Source: an uncultured Pelagibacteraceae bacterium (GTDB lineage Bacteria; Pseudomonadota; Alphaproteobacteria; Pelagibacterales; Pelagibacteraceae). Taken from it: a stretch of 64,000 bases of DNA. The notes beneath the pieces are model-generated. The model did no database searches. It had not been told where the DNA came from and worked only from the letters and a program-made list of their open reading frames with translations. Position 1 is the first letter of the stretch; every line of letters begins with the position of its first letter. The stretch lies in NCBI GenBank assembly GCA_902581925.1, contig CACHQB010000001.1, forward strand, positions 62,001 through 126,000. The letters run 5' to 3'. The translations under genes were made by a program, and so were the position numbers. Shown in pieces: positions 14,678 to 23,749 of the stretch.

Positions 14678-15262
14678 ATGCTAAAAAAAATTCCAAACAT
14701 ATTAACGATAGGACGAATAATAATTGTTCCCTTTTTTGTTTTAGCTTTTTATCTTCCAGGATTTTATGGTGATCTTACTGCTTTAATACTGTTTATTATT
14801 GCATCATTTACAGACTTCTTAGATGGTATGTTGGCTAGAATGTTTGGGGTAGAGTCGAAACTAGGTGAATTATTAGATCCTATAGCTGATAAAATAATTG
14901 TTGCCACAGCATTAATACTTCTAGTTATGGATGGAACGATCATAAATTATGAAGTAATTGCAGCAATAATAATTCTTACAAGGGAAATTTTAATTTCAGG
15001 TTTGAGAGAATTTTTAGCAAAGGGAAAAATAAAACTTCCTGTCTCGAATCTTGCAAAGCTTAAAACAGTATTGCAAATGGTATCAATTGCTCTTTTATTG
15101 TCTGGAGATACAGGGAATAAAATAATTAATTTTCAAAATTATAACGCACAAACAATTGGTATAATTCTTTTGTGGATATCTGCTGCTTTAACACTTTTTA
15201 CTGCATATGATTATATGCGAAAAGGTATTGATCACGCTATGTCTGAGGATAATAAAGACTAG
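14678..15262 (+). CDS. pgsA: CDP-diacylglycerol-glycerol-3-phosphate 3-phosphatidyltransferase
   Basis: PgsA is an inner-membrane enzyme that makes phosphatidylglycerol phosphate, the committed step to phosphatidylglycerol and cardiolipin. The CDP-alcohol phosphotransferase signature is complete: D46, D49-G50, A53-R54, G63, D67 and D71 with exact family spacing. Several hydrophobic membrane segments surround it. The 194-residue length is normal. It ends the uvrB-folM-folB-uvrC-pgsA run and shares a CTAG double stop with the convergent ilvE. Confidence 0.95.
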   Translation: MLKKIPNILTIGRIIIVPFFVLAFYLPGFYGDLTALILFIIASFTDFLDGMLARMFGVESKLGELLDPIADKIIVATALILLVMDGTIINYEVIAAIIILTREILISGLREFLAKGKIKLPVSNLAKLKTVLQMVSIALLLSGDTGNKIINFQNYNAQTIGIILLWISAALTLFTAYDYMRKGIDHAMSEDNKD

Positions 15263-16140
15263 GCTGCTTTTTTCTTCCTAACTAATGCCTGATAACTTTC
15301 ATTCAAATCAATAATAGTATCACAAACTTTAAATTGATTTTCAGCAATACAAGATACTGGTGTTACTTCTGCTGCTGTTCCAGTTAAAAAACATCCAACA
15401 AAATTAGGCAATTCAGTTGGATCAATTTTTCTTTCATGCACTTTTATATTTTTTGATTTTGCAATTCCAATTACGGTTCTTCTTGTAATACCATCTAAAA
15501 AAGAATCTGGTATTGGAGTATGAATTTCTCCATTTTTATCTTTGAAAAAAATATTTGCTCCAGTTGCTTCAGCAACATTCCCTTCATGATCAAGCATTAA
15601 AGAATCTGTATAACCTTGCTTTTCTGCCTCATGTTTTGAGAGAGTACAAATCATATAAAGACCTGATGCCTTTGTATCCCATGGTATTGTATTAGGTGCT
15701 GGTCTTCTCCAATTTGAAATATTTAATCTAATTCCCTCTACTTTAAGTTTAGGATCAAAATATGACCCCCATTCCCATGTTGCAATTGCAACATGTATTT
15801 TAGTTTTTTGTGCAGAAATAGCCATCATCTCACTACCTCTCCAAGCAACAGGTCTTACATAACCATTTTCTACTTTTTGGGTTGCGATAATTTTATTTGA
15901 TGCATTATTAATTTCTTCTTCTGTATATGGAATTTCAAAACCCATTCTTCTAGCAGAGTGAAAAAATCTAGCTGTGTGCTCTTCTAATTTGAAAATTGAA
16001 CCATCATAAACTCTCTCACCTTCAAATACACAGCTAGCGTAGTGCATGCCATGGCTTAAAACGTGTAGTTTAACCTCAGCCCAATCAACTAATTCGTTGT
16101 TGTACCATATTTTTCCAGATCTCTTGTCGTAAGGTATCAT
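15259..16140 (-). CDS. ilvE: Branched-chain amino acid aminotransferase
   Basis: This class IV PLP aminotransferase carries out the last step of valine, leucine and isoleucine synthesis. Over 293 residues it shows HGMHYASCVFEGERVY near the start, the PLP lysine K157 (WDTKASGLY), the LDHEGNVAEATGANIFF motif and a GITRRTVIGIA segment. It is a single gene on the minus strand, divergent from the MarR/two-component block and meeting pgsA tail to tail with a four-base shared stop. Confidence 0.95.
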   Translation of the reverse strand: MIPYDKRSGKIWYNNELVDWAEVKLHVLSHGMHYASCVFEGERVYDGSIFKLEEHTARFFHSARRMGFEIPYTEEEINNASNKIIATQKVENGYVRPVAWRGSEMMAISAQKTKIHVAIATWEWGSYFDPKLKVEGIRLNISNWRRPAPNTIPWDTKASGLYMICTLSKHEAEKQGYTDSLMLDHEGNVAEATGANIFFKDKNGEIHTPIPDSFLDGITRRTVIGIAKSKNIKVHERKIDPTELPNFVGCFLTGTAAEVTPVSCIAENQFKVCDTIIDLNESYQALVRKKKAA

Positions 16141-16212
16141 GTATGAAAATTTTTTAATTTATAAATGAAAAATATCTTTGTATCTTTAATATGTCAATAT
16201 AACTTACCTATT

Positions 16213-16650
16213 ATGAAAGAACTTTTATATTTAAAGGACGATCAGCTTAAAGATCTAATTGAAAAACTATTCGTAAGCTACAGAGAAACCTTTTCAGACT
16301 CTAAAAAAATATTAGATAGATATTCAATTGGTTTAGCTCATCATAAAGTTATTCATTTATTGTCAATGTATGAAGGTATCTCCATTTCTGAGCTGCTTAA
16401 GAGATTAAAAGTCACAAAACAAAGCTTAAATCGTGTTCTCAAAGATTTAATTAAACTTGAAATCATTATGTTTAAAAAAGATGACCAGGACACTAGAGTA
16501 AAGCATGTTTTTCTTAATGATAAAGGTAAAAAAATTTTTAATGAAATTTTCAATATACAAAAAAAGAGAATTTATAATGCTTTGCTAAATTCTAGTTCTG
16601 AAGAAGTAATAAATTTTGATAATGTAATAAGTAAAATAATTAATGGATAA
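16213..16650 (+). CDS. MarR family winged-helix transcriptional regulator
   Basis: This small DNA-binding protein has a MarR-type core. The segment from about residue 35 (LAHHKVIHLLSMYEGISISELLKRLKVTKQSLNRVLKDL) forms the winged helix-turn-helix, followed by wing residues KKDDQDTRVKHVFLNDKG, where the D-x-R wing motif is typical of the family. An in-frame ATG at 16165 would give 161 residues; I prefer 16213 (145 residues) because the extra N-terminus is hydrophobic and unlike MarR proteins. Its end overlaps the response regulator gene by eight bases, so the three regulatory genes look cotranscribed. Confidence 0.85.
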   Translation: MKELLYLKDDQLKDLIEKLFVSYRETFSDSKKILDRYSIGLAHHKVIHLLSMYEGISISELLKRLKVTKQSLNRVLKDLIKLEIIMFKKDDQDTRVKHVFLNDKGKKIFNEIFNIQKKRIYNALLNSSSEEVINFDNVISKIING

Positions 16651-17320
16651 GTTTATTGCACATATACTAGTAGTTGATGATGATGATGGAATTAGATCTC
16701 TCGTAAAAAAGTATTTGAATGAAAATAAATTCTTAGTCACTACTGCAGAAAATGCCGAAAATGCGTTAGAGAAAATAAAAATAATCAAGTTTGATTTAAT
16801 AGTTTTAGATATCATGATGCCAGGTAAAAGCGGGCTTGAATTTTTGAAAGAAAATAAGAAAAAATTAGATACACCAGTGATACTTTTAACAGCTAAAGGT
16901 GAAGCAAATGAAAGAGTTGAAGGGTTAGAGACTGGTGCTGATGATTATTTACCTAAACCATTCGAACCAAAGGAATTAATTCTAAGAATACAAAACATAT
17001 TAAATAAAACTATTAAAACTGATCAAAAAAGGGTTATAGAATTTGAAAATGTTAAAATTGATTTGAATAAACTTTTAATATTTAAAAGTGATAAAGAATT
17101 TAAGATCAATGCAACTGAAAAGACAATTTTAGAAAAAATGATTAATAACCCAGGTAAAACATTTTCTAGGGAAGATATTGGTCAATTAATTAATTTAGAT
17201 AAAGAGAGATCAATAGATGTTATTATTACTCGGCTTAGAAAAAAAATTGAAATTGATCCAAAAAACCCAAAATTTTTACAGACAATAAGAGGTGCAGGAT
17301 ATGTTCTCTGGATTGAGTGA
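16643..17320 (+). CDS. OmpR-family two-component response regulator
   Basis: This 225-residue regulator has a receiver domain with the acidic cluster VVDDDD (residues 10-15), phosphoacceptor D56 (VLDIMMPGKSG), the conserved T of LLTAKGE and K105 (DDYLPKPF). A C-terminal OmpR/PhoB winged helix follows, with the typical ending RLRKKIEIDP...RGAGYVLW. The following gene encodes its probable sensor kinase and overlaps it by 20 bases. The name OmpR is by family; the target genes are unknown. Confidence 0.94.
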   Translation: MDKFIAHILVVDDDDGIRSLVKKYLNENKFLVTTAENAENALEKIKIIKFDLIVLDIMMPGKSGLEFLKENKKKLDTPVILLTAKGEANERVEGLETGADDYLPKPFEPKELILRIQNILNKTIKTDQKRVIEFENVKIDLNKLLIFKSDKEFKINATEKTILEKMINNPGKTFSREDIGQLINLDKERSIDVIITRLRKKIEIDPKNPKFLQTIRGAGYVLWIE

Positions 17321-18620
17321 TTACTTAAAAAAAATATTACCAAAAAGATTATTTTATAGGGCACTCCTTATTGTTGCTATTCCAGTTTTAGTTCTACAAC
17401 TAGTAATTACAATTGTTTTTTTTGATAGTCTTTGGATCAAAACAAACAAAGGTATGACAAGAACTTTAGTAAATGAAATAAGCACATTTATTGAAGCTTA
17501 TGGAAGTGAGCAAGAAAATAAACAAGAGTTACTGGATCTTTTTTCCATATTTTTAGATTTAAATATTGAATTTTCGAATAACGAAAAATTACAAAATACA
17601 GATACCGAAAGATGGTTTAGTCCTATAGATAGAACTTTAAGAAGAGAGCTAAAATCTAAATTTGGATTAAATGAATACTGGTTTGATACAACAAGCTATA
17701 AAGAATTAATTGATTTAAGAATTAAATATGAAGAAGGTTATTTTAAATTTTTAGTGCCTAAAGATAGAGTTGCAAGTTCTTCAGCAAGAATATTTGCACT
17801 TTGGATCACAGTTCCAGCAATTATAATGGTGGTCATTTCTCTAATATTTTTAAAAAATCAAACTAGACCAATCACTAACCTAGCTCGTGCGGCTGAAAGG
17901 TTTGGTAAAGGAGAAAATATTGAAGAGTTCAAACCTTCTGGAGCCCTTGAAATAAGACAAGCAGGGCATGAATTTGATAAAATGAGAAAGAGAATTGAAA
18001 GACACATAAATCAAAGAACAGAAATGTTATCTGGAATAAGTCACGATTTAAGGACACCCTTAACAAGGATGAAACTACAATTAGCTTTTATAAAAGATAA
18101 AGAAACTGTTAATAAATTAACAGAAGACATCAATGAAATGGAGAAAATGTTAAATGAATATTTACAATTCACCAGCTCATCATATGTTGAAAAAGATGAA
18201 ATGTTTAATCTATCTGAATTAATTTCAGAAATTATTGAAAAATATAACAATGAAAATATTTCACAAAAATTAACATCAAGAATTTACTTTAATGGCAGGA
18301 AAAATTTAATTAACAGGTGTCTAAATAATCTAATTGATAATTCCCTGAAATATTCAAATAAAGTTGAAATTAGCTTAAATAAAAAAAATACAAACTTATT
18401 CATTATTATTGATGATGATGGTCCTGGAATACCAAAAAATGAGTATGAAAATGTATTTAAACCTTTCTATAAAATAGATAAGGGTCGAGCAGAATCTAAA
18501 TCAAGTGTTGGTCTTGGTTTATCAATTTCATCAGACATTATCAAATCTCATGGAGGAAATATAATGTTAGAAAAATCAAAAATGGCTGGTTTGAGAGTTA
18601 AGGTTTTCTTGCCTGTTTAA
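17301..18620 (+). CDS. EnvZ-like sensor histidine kinase
   Basis: This inner-membrane sensor kinase is the partner of the preceding regulator. From the ATG at 17301 (439 residues) it has TM1 at about 21-41, a periplasmic stretch of about 120 residues, TM2 at about 163-185, a HAMP linker, a HisKA domain with phosphorylated H248 (GISHDLRTPLTR) and an ATPase domain (N box SLIDNSLKYSN-like region, DDDGPGIP, SVGLGLSIS). An in-frame GTG at 17292 is possible but less likely. Its 3' end overlaps the convergent ubiK gene by 23 bases. Confidence 0.93.
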   Translation: MFSGLSDYLKKILPKRLFYRALLIVAIPVLVLQLVITIVFFDSLWIKTNKGMTRTLVNEISTFIEAYGSEQENKQELLDLFSIFLDLNIEFSNNEKLQNTDTERWFSPIDRTLRRELKSKFGLNEYWFDTTSYKELIDLRIKYEEGYFKFLVPKDRVASSSARIFALWITVPAIIMVVISLIFLKNQTRPITNLARAAERFGKGENIEEFKPSGALEIRQAGHEFDKMRKRIERHINQRTEMLSGISHDLRTPLTRMKLQLAFIKDKETVNKLTEDINEMEKMLNEYLQFTSSSYVEKDEMFNLSELISEIIEKYNNENISQKLTSRIYFNGRKNLINRCLNNLIDNSLKYSNKVEISLNKKNTNLFIIIDDDGPGIPKNEYENVFKPFYKIDKGRAESKSSVGLGLSISSDIIKSHGGNIMLEKSKMAGLRVKVFLPV

Positions 18621-18849
18621 CTTTTTTATTTTTTTTTTTTTCAAGTTTATTTATTTGATTTTCAAGATTTTCAACACGTTTTGAGAGTACTTCAAACTCA
18701 TCTTTACTTGTAAGTTTCATTTTAAAAACAAATTCATCTCTTTTGGATTTTAAGATATTAAATAGTTCTGTAGTTAAATCTTTTGAAGATACTAGTCCCT
18801 GCTCTATTAATTTAGCAAACCTATCAATAATAAATTTAGAATTTTTCAT
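18598..18849 (-). CDS. ubiK: Ubiquinone biosynthesis accessory factor UbiK (BMFP domain)
   Basis: This 83-residue protein is a short helical hairpin: an N-terminal amphipathic segment (FAKLIEQGLVSSKDL), then a coiled coil containing RDEFVFKMKLTSKDEFEVLSKRVENLE, matching the BMFP/YqiC family. UbiK helps the aerobic ubiquinone complex in Enterobacteria. The C-terminus is a lysine-rich tail. The ATG at 18849 is preferred over 18864 because MKNSKFIIDRF resembles family starts. It is divergent from lgt by 32 bases and overlaps the kinase gene tail to tail. Confidence 0.8.
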   Translation of the reverse strand: MKNSKFIIDRFAKLIEQGLVSSKDLTTELFNILKSKRDEFVFKMKLTSKDEFEVLSKRVENLENQINKLEKKKNKKVKQARKP

Positions 18850-18881
18850 ATTTAATATATACATTATAAGTATTATTAAAA

Positions 18882-19652
18882 ATGTTCATTAATAATTTTG
18901 ACCCAGTAGCTTTAGAAATATTTTCTTTAGAAATCAGGTGGTATTCTTTAGCTTATATATTTGGAATTATATTGGGCTGGATACTCGCTAAAAAGTTATT
19001 TATCCAAGACATAGAAGTTAAAAATAAATTTGATGATTATTTAACTTATTTAATTATAGGAATAATTTTAGGAGGAAGACTTGGTTATATTTTAATTTAT
19101 AATTTAAGTTTTTATATAAATAATCCTTTAGACATATTTAAAATTTGGCAAGGTGGAATGTCCTTCCATGGAGGTTTAATTGGGGTTATTTTTGCCTCTT
19201 TATTTTTTGCTAAAAAAAATAATCAAAACCCATTTTTATATATGGATATTGTCGCGTTAGTAGCTCCAGTCGGGTTGTTTTTTGGACGAATAGCAAACTT
19301 TATAAATTCTGAGTTATATGGAACTATAACTAAGTTACCCTGGGCAGTAACATTTATTCAGATAGATAATCTTCCTAGACATCCATCGCAATTATACGAG
19401 GCACTGTTAGAAGGTTTATTTCTATTTTTATTATTAATTTATTTTAGAAATAAATTTTCAAACAAACCTGGAGTAATTTCAGGATTATTTTTAATATTTT
19501 ACTCAATCTTCAGATTTATTGTTGAATTTTATAGAGTACCAGATGAACAGCTAGGTTATATATTTTTAAACTTTACGATGGGTCAAGTAGTAAGTTTAAT
19601 ATTTATACTATCTGGAGTAATTTTAATTTATTTCAAAAATGAAACTCGCTAA
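18882..19652 (+). CDS. lgt: Prolipoprotein diacylglyceryl transferase
   Basis: Lgt attaches diacylglycerol from phosphatidylglycerol to the lipobox cysteine of prolipoproteins in the inner membrane. The 256 residues include the IRWYSLAYIFGIILGW N-terminus, GGRLGYIL, MSFHGGLIG with the conserved His, and the Lgt signature GRIANFINSELYG. Seven membrane helices fit the hydrophobicity. It starts a long plus-strand run through ychF, overlapping midA by 14 bases. Confidence 0.97.
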   Translation: MFINNFDPVALEIFSLEIRWYSLAYIFGIILGWILAKKLFIQDIEVKNKFDDYLTYLIIGIILGGRLGYILIYNLSFYINNPLDIFKIWQGGMSFHGGLIGVIFASLFFAKKNNQNPFLYMDIVALVAPVGLFFGRIANFINSELYGTITKLPWAVTFIQIDNLPRHPSQLYEALLEGLFLFLLLIYFRNKFSNKPGVISGLFLIFYSIFRFIVEFYRVPDEQLGYIFLNFTMGQVVSLIFILSGVILIYFKNETR

Positions 19653-20691
19653 GACAAATAATTTACCATTAGATCAATTTATAAATTTAGCTCTTTACGA
19701 TAAGGATAAAGGTTATTACATGAAAAAGAACCCTTTTGGTAATGATGGAGACTTTATCACAGCTCCCAATATTACAAGAATATTTTCAGAAATAATTGCA
19801 ATTTGGACAATTACTTTTTGGAAAAGTATAGGCTCTCCAAAAAAATTTAATTTACTAGAACTAGGAGCTGGAAATGGAGAAATGATAAAAGTCATAGATG
19901 AGACACTTATAAATTTCCCCGAGTGTTACAATGCCTGCAGTTTTGTAATTCATGAAAAAAGTGATTTTTTAATAAATGAACAAAAAAAAATTTTAGACTC
20001 TAAAAAATTTTCATGGTTAAAAGACATTGAAAAAATAAACTCTAATCCAACAATTTTTTTGGCTAACGAATTTTTTGATGCCATACCAATCAAACAATTT
20101 TTTAAAAAAAAAGATGTTTGGTTTGAAAGATTCGTGAATTTGAATGATCCAAAAAAAGCTGAGTTTAAAGATGAAAAAATTGATATAGAAAAAATTGAAA
20201 AACATCTAAATTTTGAAATATCAAAAAATCAGAACATTATAGAATATTCACCAGATACATTTAAATATTTAAGAACAATTTGTGATTTAATACAAAAAAA
20301 TGATGGGGGAATGTTAGTTATTGATTATGGTTACGCAGACAACAAAATGCATGAAACTCTTCAGGCAGTAAATAATCACAAATATTCTAACATTTTAGAA
20401 AATATTGGAGACTCTGATATTACTTACAATATAAACTTTCATTCTTTTGAGAAATTTATAAATCAGTTTAAAGAAATAAATTCAATTTTTACAAATCAAA
20501 AAAAATTTTTAACAAATATGGGTATTCTTCAAAGAGCAGAAATAATCAGCAAAAATATAGAATTTTCAAAAAAAGCAGATTTATTTTATCGGGTAAGACG
20601 TTTGATAGATGAAAAGCAAATGGGTGAATTGTTCAAAGTCATGCTTGTAAAAAATAAGAGAAATAATTTTAAAACAGGTTTTCAAAATTGA
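19639..20691 (+). CDS. SAM-dependent methyltransferase, MidA/NDUFAF7 family
   Basis: This 350-residue COG1565-type methyltransferase is related to NDUFAF7, which dimethylates an arginine of a complex I subunit in mitochondria. The order of motifs fits: an N-terminal FINLALYDKDKGYYMKKNPFGNDGDFITAP block, the SAM-binding LLELGAGNGEMI, FLANEFFDAIPIKQF and a later MLVIDYGYAD. A role in respiratory complex I assembly is inferred from the family. It overlaps lgt and the following pgeF at both ends. Confidence 0.88.
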   Translation: MKLAKTNNLPLDQFINLALYDKDKGYYMKKNPFGNDGDFITAPNITRIFSEIIAIWTITFWKSIGSPKKFNLLELGAGNGEMIKVIDETLINFPECYNACSFVIHEKSDFLINEQKKILDSKKFSWLKDIEKINSNPTIFLANEFFDAIPIKQFFKKKDVWFERFVNLNDPKKAEFKDEKIDIEKIEKHLNFEISKNQNIIEYSPDTFKYLRTICDLIQKNDGGMLVIDYGYADNKMHETLQAVNNHKYSNILENIGDSDITYNINFHSFEKFINQFKEINSIFTNQKKFLTNMGILQRAEIISKNIEFSKKADLFYRVRRLIDEKQMGELFKVMLVKNKRNNFKTGFQN

Positions 20692-21446
20692 TAAAATCAA
20701 AAAAACTTTCTAAAATAAAAATAATTAATCATGGTTTTTTTAATAAAATCGGCGGTAAATCAAAAAAAATTTATAAAAGTTTAAACTGCGGTACTGGTTC
20801 TAAAGACAAGTTATCAGATGTTAAAAAAAATTTACAAATAGTTAAAAAAAAAATAAACAGCACCGCTAAAAGTATTTTTTTACTTCATCAAACACATAGT
20901 AATAAGTTTGTTTATATTAACAAAAAAATTAAATCTAAATTAAAACCAAAAGCAGACGCAGTAATAACAAACCAAAAAAATATACCAATTGGCGTTTTAA
21001 CTGCTGACTGTGTACCGATTTTAATCTGTGATAAAAGAAAAAAATTAGTTGCGGCAATTCATGCGGGTTGGAAAGGTGCATACAAGGATATAATTAGCAA
21101 GGTAGTCCAATTTATGATTAAAAAAGGGTCTAAACCTAAAAATATTATTGCAGCTATAGGACCTGCTATCTCAGTTAAAAATTATGAAGTCAAAGAAGAT
21201 TTTAAAAGAAAATTTATAAAAAAGGATAAAAAAAATAATAAATTTTTTAAAATTAAGTACAATAAGCTTTATTTTGATTTACCTAAATATGTAAAATCAT
21301 GCCTTTTAAAGAATAAAATAAAAAATATTGAGTCTTTGGCTATTGATACATTTGATATTAATAATAATTTTTTTAGTGCGAGAAGAGCGTTAAGACTAAA
21401 TCATGATGATTATGGTAGAAATATTTCAATAATTATGCTTAATTAG
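20688..21446 (+). CDS. pgeF: Peptidoglycan editing factor PgeF / YfiH-type multicopper polyphenol oxidoreductase
   Basis: This 252-residue YfiH-family protein has the zinc/copper-binding histidine and cysteine motifs of the family: QTHSNKF, LTADCVPIL and HAGWKGAY. In E. coli the homologue hydrolyses L-Ser mis-incorporated into peptidoglycan precursors; purine-nucleoside activity is reported for relatives. The only plausible start is a TTG at 20688 that overlaps the midA stop codon. The conserved INHGFF block begins at residue 14. Confidence 0.87.
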   Translation: MIKSKKLSKIKIINHGFFNKIGGKSKKIYKSLNCGTGSKDKLSDVKKNLQIVKKKINSTAKSIFLLHQTHSNKFVYINKKIKSKLKPKADAVITNQKNIPIGVLTADCVPILICDKRKKLVAAIHAGWKGAYKDIISKVVQFMIKKGSKPKNIIAAIGPAISVKNYEVKEDFKRKFIKKDKKNNKFFKIKYNKLYFDLPKYVKSCLLKNKIKNIESLAIDTFDINNNFFSARRALRLNHDDYGRNISIIMLN

Positions 21447-21455
21447 GCTTTTTTA

Positions 21456-22388
21456 ATGAAACTATTATCCGGAAATAGCAACAAACCATTAAGCAAAAAT
21501 ATTGCTAAATACCTAAAGTCTAAATTGGTCAATTCTAGCATTAGAAATTTTTCTGACGGGGAAATCTATGTAGAAATTAATGAAAATATTAGAGGGAATA
21601 GTATTTTTTTAATTCAATCTATTTCATCACCTGCAAATAATAACCTAATGGAACTACTATTGTGTATTGATGCGCTCAAGAGATCTTCAGCAAAAAATAT
21701 TACAGCTGTTATCCCTTACTTTGGTTATGCTAGACAAGATAGAAAAGTTGCACCAAGAACATCAATATCAGCGAAGCTTGTCTCAAATCTAATCACTAAA
21801 GCAGGAGCAGATAGAGTTGTTACTGTTGATTTGCATGCGGGTCAAATTCAAGGTTTTTTTGATATTCCGGTAGATAACTTATTTGCAACACCTATTTTTG
21901 CAAGACATGTGAAAAAAAAGATAAAAAGTAAAAATTTGATTTGTGTAGCACCGGACGTAGGTGGCACTGAAAGAGCCAGAGCACTAGGAAAAATTTTAAA
22001 TGTCGGGTTAGCTATTGTAGATAAAAGAAGACCAAAGCAAGGTCAATCTCAAGTAATGAATATTGTTGGAGATGTGAAAGGAAAAACTTGTATTATTGTT
22101 GATGATATAATCGACTCAGGCGGTACAATTGTAAATGCAGCTAAAGCTCTTAAAGATAGAGGTGCTAAAGAAGTTTATGTTTATATAACACATGGTGTTC
22201 TTAGCGGAGAAGCTGTAAATAAGATTAAAAAATCTGTAATTAAAAATTTAGTAATAACTGACACAATTGATAACATGAACAGAGTTAAAGGCGCTAAAAA
22301 CATTGAGGTTCTGTCAATTTCAGGGCTTATGGGAGAAGCAATTAAAAGAATATCTAATTCAACCTCAGTATCCGATTTATTCAAATAA
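21456..22388 (+). CDS. prs: Ribose-phosphate pyrophosphokinase (PRPP synthetase)
   Basis: Prs makes PRPP from ribose 5-phosphate and ATP for nucleotide, histidine and tryptophan synthesis. The 310-residue protein carries [16 protein letters not shown], the ATP flexible-loop region [10 protein letters not shown], the divalent-cation site [27 protein letters not shown] and the PRPP-binding loop [10 protein letters not shown]. The start is an ATG 9 bases after pgeF, with no clear Shine-Dalgarno sequence. Confidence 0.97.
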   Translation: MKLLSGNSNKPLSKNIAKYLKSKLVNSSIRNFSDGEIYVEINENIRGNSIFLIQSISSPANNNLMELLLCIDALKRSSAKNITAVIPYFGYARQDRKVAPRTSISAKLVSNLITKAGADRVVTVDLHAGQIQGFFDIPVDNLFATPIFARHVKKKIKSKNLICVAPDVGGTERARALGKILNVGLAIVDKRRPKQGQSQVMNIVGDVKGKTCIIVDDIIDSGGTIVNAAKALKDRGAKEVYVYITHGVLSGEAVNKIKKSVIKNLVITDTIDNMNRVKGAKNIEVLSISGLMGEAIKRISNSTSVSDLFK

Positions 22389-22433
22389 ATACCTTGAGTT
22401 ATTAAGTAACTTGAGCTAAAAACCTTTGTTTTT

Positions 22434-23147
22434 ATGAATTCATTAGACGCTAACATCAGAACTACAAAAACTAAAGGTGAACTTAATTCACTTAGGAATA
22501 ACGGTAATGTACCTGCGATAATTTATGGTGGTGAAGCTCAAAATGAAAAGATCTCTATATCTAAAAAAATACTTAAATCACTAATTGAAAAAGAAAATTT
22601 TTTATCAAGTATCATAACTTTAAATGTTGATGGTAAACCTCAAAAGGCTCTTCCAAGAGAAATAAAATACGACATTATTTCAGACGAACCAATTCATGTA
22701 GACTTTTTAAGAATAGTATCAGGGATAAAAGTAAGAATTGAAGTTCCGGTAAAATTTTTAAATCATGAAAAATCTCCAGGTTTGAAAAGAGGTGGAGTTT
22801 TAAACATCGTAAGAAGAAAAGTTGAGCTAAAATGTCCAAGCGAAAAAATTCCTGAAAATCTTGTGATAGATCTTGATGGGGTTGATATTGGAGAAAGTTT
22901 TAAGATTTCTTCTATAAATCTTGACAGTGACGTTGCTCCCACAATTCAAGGAAGAGATTTCGTAATTGCAACTCTAGCAGCTCCAACTGTTATGAAAGAA
23001 CCTGAAAAACCTGCAGAAGCTGAGGCGGCTGAGGGGGAAGGTGCTGAAGGAGCAGAAGCGGCGGCAGCTGAAGGTGGAGATAAACCGGTAGCTGATGGTG
23101 ATAAAAAAGAAGGTGAAGATAAAAAACCTGTTGAAGAAAAAAAATAA
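22434..23147 (+). CDS. rplY: 50S ribosomal protein L25 (CTC-type, two-domain)
   Basis: L25 binds 5S rRNA. This is the long CTC form (237 residues), with an N-terminal L25 domain (RNNGNVPAIIYGGEAQNEKISI) and a TL5-type C-terminal beta domain (FLRIVSGIKVRIEVPVKF; GGVLNIVRRKVELKCP). From about residue 185 the protein ends in a low-complexity tail of Glu, Ala, Gly and Lys, encoded by unusually GC-rich DNA for this genome. Such tails occur in alphaproteobacterial L25. It precedes pth, a frequent partner. Confidence 0.95.
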   Translation: MNSLDANIRTTKTKGELNSLRNNGNVPAIIYGGEAQNEKISISKKILKSLIEKENFLSSIITLNVDGKPQKALPREIKYDIISDEPIHVDFLRIVSGIKVRIEVPVKFLNHEKSPGLKRGGVLNIVRRKVELKCPSEKIPENLVIDLDGVDIGESFKISSINLDSDVAPTIQGRDFVIATLAAPTVMKEPEKPAEAEAAEGEGAEGAEAAAAEGGDKPVADGDKKEGEDKKPVEEKK

Positions 23148-23188
23148 GTTAATTAAAATTGAATTTTATTCTCCATTATTAATATTTT

Positions 23189-23749
23189 ATGTTTCTACTT
23201 GTAGGATTAGGCAATCCAACCCCAGACAGTGAAAACAATAGACACAACATTGGTTTCAAAATTATAGATGCAATAAATAAAAAATTTGGACTTTCAAAAC
23301 AAAAACCAAAATTCAAAGGACTTCTTACAACTGGTAATGTAGGAGACCAAAAAATTTACGCTATTAAGCCTTTAACATTTATGAATAATTCTGGAATTTG
23401 TATTAGAGAATTAATTGAATATTTCAAAATAGATGCTGAGGATGTTATCGTTTTTCATGACGATTTAGATGTAGAATTTGGAAAGATAAAAGCAAAATTT
23501 GGTGGATCTGATGCGGGACATAACGGAATTGCATCAATAGATAAATTTATTGGTAAAGATTATTCAAGAGTACGAATAGGAATTGGTAAACCAAAAGATA
23601 AAATGGAAGTAAGTGATTTTGTTCTTCAAAATTTTGATGAGGATGAAATGCTTGGATTGGAAAAAATTACAAATAACATCACAGATTCTATATCAATACT
23701 TATAGACAAAAAATTAGATTTATTCTCTAGCACTGTAAATAATAAATAA
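23189..23749 (+). CDS. pth: Peptidyl-tRNA hydrolase
   Basis: Pth recycles peptidyl-tRNA released prematurely from ribosomes. The 186 residues show the GLGNPTPDSENNRHNIGF motif with the catalytic His, PLTFMNNSG, the catalytic-Asp segment VFHDDLDVEFGKIK, and GGSDAGHNGIASI. The stop overlaps the ychF start (TAATG). It sits between rplY and ychF, a common bacterial arrangement. Confidence 0.96.
   Translation: MFLLVGLGNPTPDSENNRHNIGFKIIDAINKKFGLSKQKPKFKGLLTTGNVGDQKIYAIKPLTFMNNSGICIRELIEYFKIDAEDVIVFHDDLDVEFGKIKAKFGGSDAGHNGIASIDKFIGKDYSRVRIGIGKPKDKMEVSDFVLQNFDEDEMLGLEKITNNITDSISILIDKKLDLFSSTVNNK

Noticed and set aside
22393..22418. Imperfect direct repeat CTTGAGTTA/CTTGAGCTA and a weak five-pair hairpin before rplY
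   Set aside because: The stem is short and weak and does not resemble a known ribosomal leader; it might be worth a comparative look only.
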